Assembly (NCBI GenBank): GCA_016714795.1
Contig: JADKCA010000011.1
Coordinates: 1 to 50,075, forward strand
From: Sphingomonadales bacterium
GTDB taxonomy: Bacteria > Pseudomonadota > Alphaproteobacteria > Sphingomonadales > Sphingomonadaceae
Direction of reading: 5' to 3'
DNA length: 50,075 nt
Below the pieces are notes generated by a model that searched no databases, was not told the origin of the DNA, and saw nothing but the letters and a program-made list of their open reading frames with translations. The position numbers were made by a program, and so were the translations under genes. Below are positions 48,738 through 50,075 of this stretch, piece after piece. The stretch's first letter is position 1. The number at the start of each line of letters is the position of its first letter.

Positions 48738-49041
48738 ATGGAATTCGACGGCCAGATGTGCGGGCTTCGGGACCGATGATCTCGAGCGGTTTCGTCCGAA
48801 GGGCTGGCCAGCCGGAGATCGAGCGCATGCTGGTCGAATTTGGGCTTGAGACCGACAAAGGGCGCAGGTTTGCCATGTGGTCGCTACTCTACCATGCCGG
48901 GTTCGGCGCCCCACCTCGATGTCGCGTTCAAGGACCCGCGCGACCGCGACGCGGCTCGGACATTCATGGATCTGCTCGATCAGGCCAATGCCGCCAGCGA
49001 AACATCGGCTGATCGCATGCCGTTCAGTCAAAAATCCTGTT
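48738..49041 (+). pseudogene. Degenerate unknown gene
   Basis: A start-like ATG at 48738 gives only MEFDGQMCGLRDR before a stop. Another frame continues MISSGFVRRAGQPEIERMLV, then EFGLETDKGRRFAMWSLLYH, and a third frame from about 48905 carries HLDVAFKDPRDRDAARTFMD and LLDQANAASETSADRMPF to a stop at 49041. Together they suggest a ~100-residue soluble protein with at least two indels. Function not recognised. It lies between two other broken genes. Confidence 0.4.
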
Positions 49042-49225
49042 AGAAAAATGGGGCGATATTCTAACAACGATGAGTGGTCCCAATGAGCCAAAAACGTCGC
49101 AGGCGCATGACCATTGCATGCCCTCGCAAAATCTCCGAGAATTTTGGGAGTTAAATCTCGTTTTCTCGGACAATCTCTTCTTAAAGCACGAAAACTCAGA
49201 TAGGTGCTCCGTCAGGAGCAGCCCT

Positions 49226-50075
49226 ATGTCCAAATTTTCGAGTGCCGGATTGCCGGAAGTTTTCGTGTCGGACGGGACGATTTCGGGAGCTGTCTACGAG
49301 GCTGCCCGGCGAGGGCAACGCTTTTGCAACGCGGAACCCGTCTTTACACCCGGAACCTCGACGACAAGGATCCCGAACGGCTCGTGCGCCGAAACTGGTA
49401 TACCTTCGATCGCGTCCTGTCCAGATGCACCGTCATTTTTGACCGGACTGACTGGAGAGCAAGTCGACCGAAAATGGGCCGGTCTTTCTGATTTCGGCAA
49501 AGCGACGCGACACCGAACTTCCGGGACTGGTGTTGCGACCGCGCCGGGACCCGGCGCGTGGACAGCGACCGCGTTTTCGGAGGTGCGCGCCTCGCTTCGA
49601 CAGCGCGTGCCTATCTCGAAAATTTGCGGCCTCGAGAGGTCGTAAAGGCGCACATCGCGAGGGTCGAACGCGAGGAGTTGGAAAGACGGCTCGATGCGAT
49701 GATCCGCCAGCAAGGGAGGCGGGGTCAATCGACTGCGCGACGACGCGCGCGCAGGATCGCGCTCGAGCTCGGGTTTTTCGCGAAGCTTTCGAAGCGGACA
49801 AACTTGATACCCTGATCGGACCGTTGCTCGGGACGCGTGAAGCGGAAATGCAGAGCGAGATTGGCAAGGCGCGGCTTGCCGGGCATCTATTCGATCCGGA
49901 TCGTATCAGGCTATTCGAGGGGCTGTTTGCGACGCTTCGCGAAACCATGGTGGAGATGCGCCCAGTTCCGCACCGAACCGCCGAGGCCAATGCGACACTG
50001 GCGTTCTTTGAATCATACTTCTCGAACTTCATCGAAGGTACCGAGTTCAGCGTGGAGGAAGCGGCACAGATTGTC
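49226..50075 (+). pseudogene. Second Fic-family protein, N-terminal part, frameshifted and cut by window end
   Basis: ATG at 49226 follows AGGAGCAG and starts MSKFSSAGLPEVFVSDGTIS. That opening resembles Fic proteins with an N-terminal antitoxin-like winged helix (GAVYEAARRG, then LYTRNLDDKDPERLVRRNWY in another frame). Later frames give STARAYLENLRPREV, REELERRLDAMIRQQGRRG and KLDTLIGPLLGTREAEMQSE. Near the window end is the Fic inhibitory region YFSNFIEGTEFSVEEAAQIV, with the S-x-x-x-E-G pattern. The catalytic HPFx2GNGR motif would lie beyond 50075. At least four shifts are needed, so it is a pseudogene or misread sequence. It is unrelated in detail to the intact Fic at 16408. Confidence 0.65.

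Overview
This window looks like part of a large conjugative plasmid from an alphaproteobacterium, most likely a sphingomonad (inference). The DNA is GC-rich. It carries a complete-looking F-type conjugation operon with a MobF relaxase, a MucR/Ros-type zinc-finger regulator, and the DUF736, DUF2493 and DUF1173 families that commonly travel together on alphaproteobacterial plasmids. No replication initiator, partition genes, rRNA or tRNA were recognised.

Region by region. Positions 1-2300 hold decayed accessory genes: an Xre/MbcA-type antitoxin, a RES toxin and three unknown small genes. Positions 2390-6460 resemble a conjugative 'leading region': DUF736, a MucR regulator, a frameshifted single-strand-binding protein gene, a Phd-like antitoxin, a DUF2493 (SLOG) protein and a very acidic small protein. 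Three of these genes are each preceded by a long imperfect inverted repeat and a strong ribosome binding site, and followed by a hairpin terminator. Positions 6.7-9.4 kb hold small unknown genes, a ribbon-helix-helix protein and DUF1173. A 557-bp gene-free stretch at 9377-9933, with short direct repeats and palindromes, is a candidate oriT. It precedes a plus-strand mobilisation operon: a ribbon-helix-helix protein, traD, traI, two small ORFs, fic and a small membrane protein.

Positions 17.98-39.37 kb form one tightly overlapping minus-strand operon, read from right to left: traA, traL, traE, traK, traB, dsbC, traV, traC, an unknown 2-TM gene, trbI, an S26 peptidase, traW, traU, trbC, traN, an unknown gene, traF, traH and traG. 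Pilin (TraA), core complex (TraK, TraB, TraV), ATPase (TraC), pilus assembly and retraction proteins (TraL, TraE, TraW, TraU, TrbC, TraF, TraH, TrbI) and mating-pair proteins (TraN, TraG) are all present. traW and traG each carry an apparent single-base frameshift. TraN has about twenty cysteine-containing tandem repeats, and the traG continuation ends in an M74-type murein endopeptidase.

Between traA and a divergent HTH regulator lies an array of six 15-bp dyads spaced 21-22 bp apart, the most structured non-coding signal in the window. Beyond it are a lytic transglycosylase, two separate HipBA toxin-antitoxin modules with their own dyads, a winged-helix-like protein with a 12-bp dyad upstream, and a decayed right end. 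That end contains a chimeric IS66/IS30 remnant, a phosphomannomutase pseudogene, a degenerate unknown gene and the start of a second, broken Fic gene.

Frameshifts cluster at the two ends and in a few short genes, while the longest genes (traI, traN, traC, traD) are open throughout. This may be real decay of accessory DNA or localised indel errors in the sequence; the window alone cannot decide.
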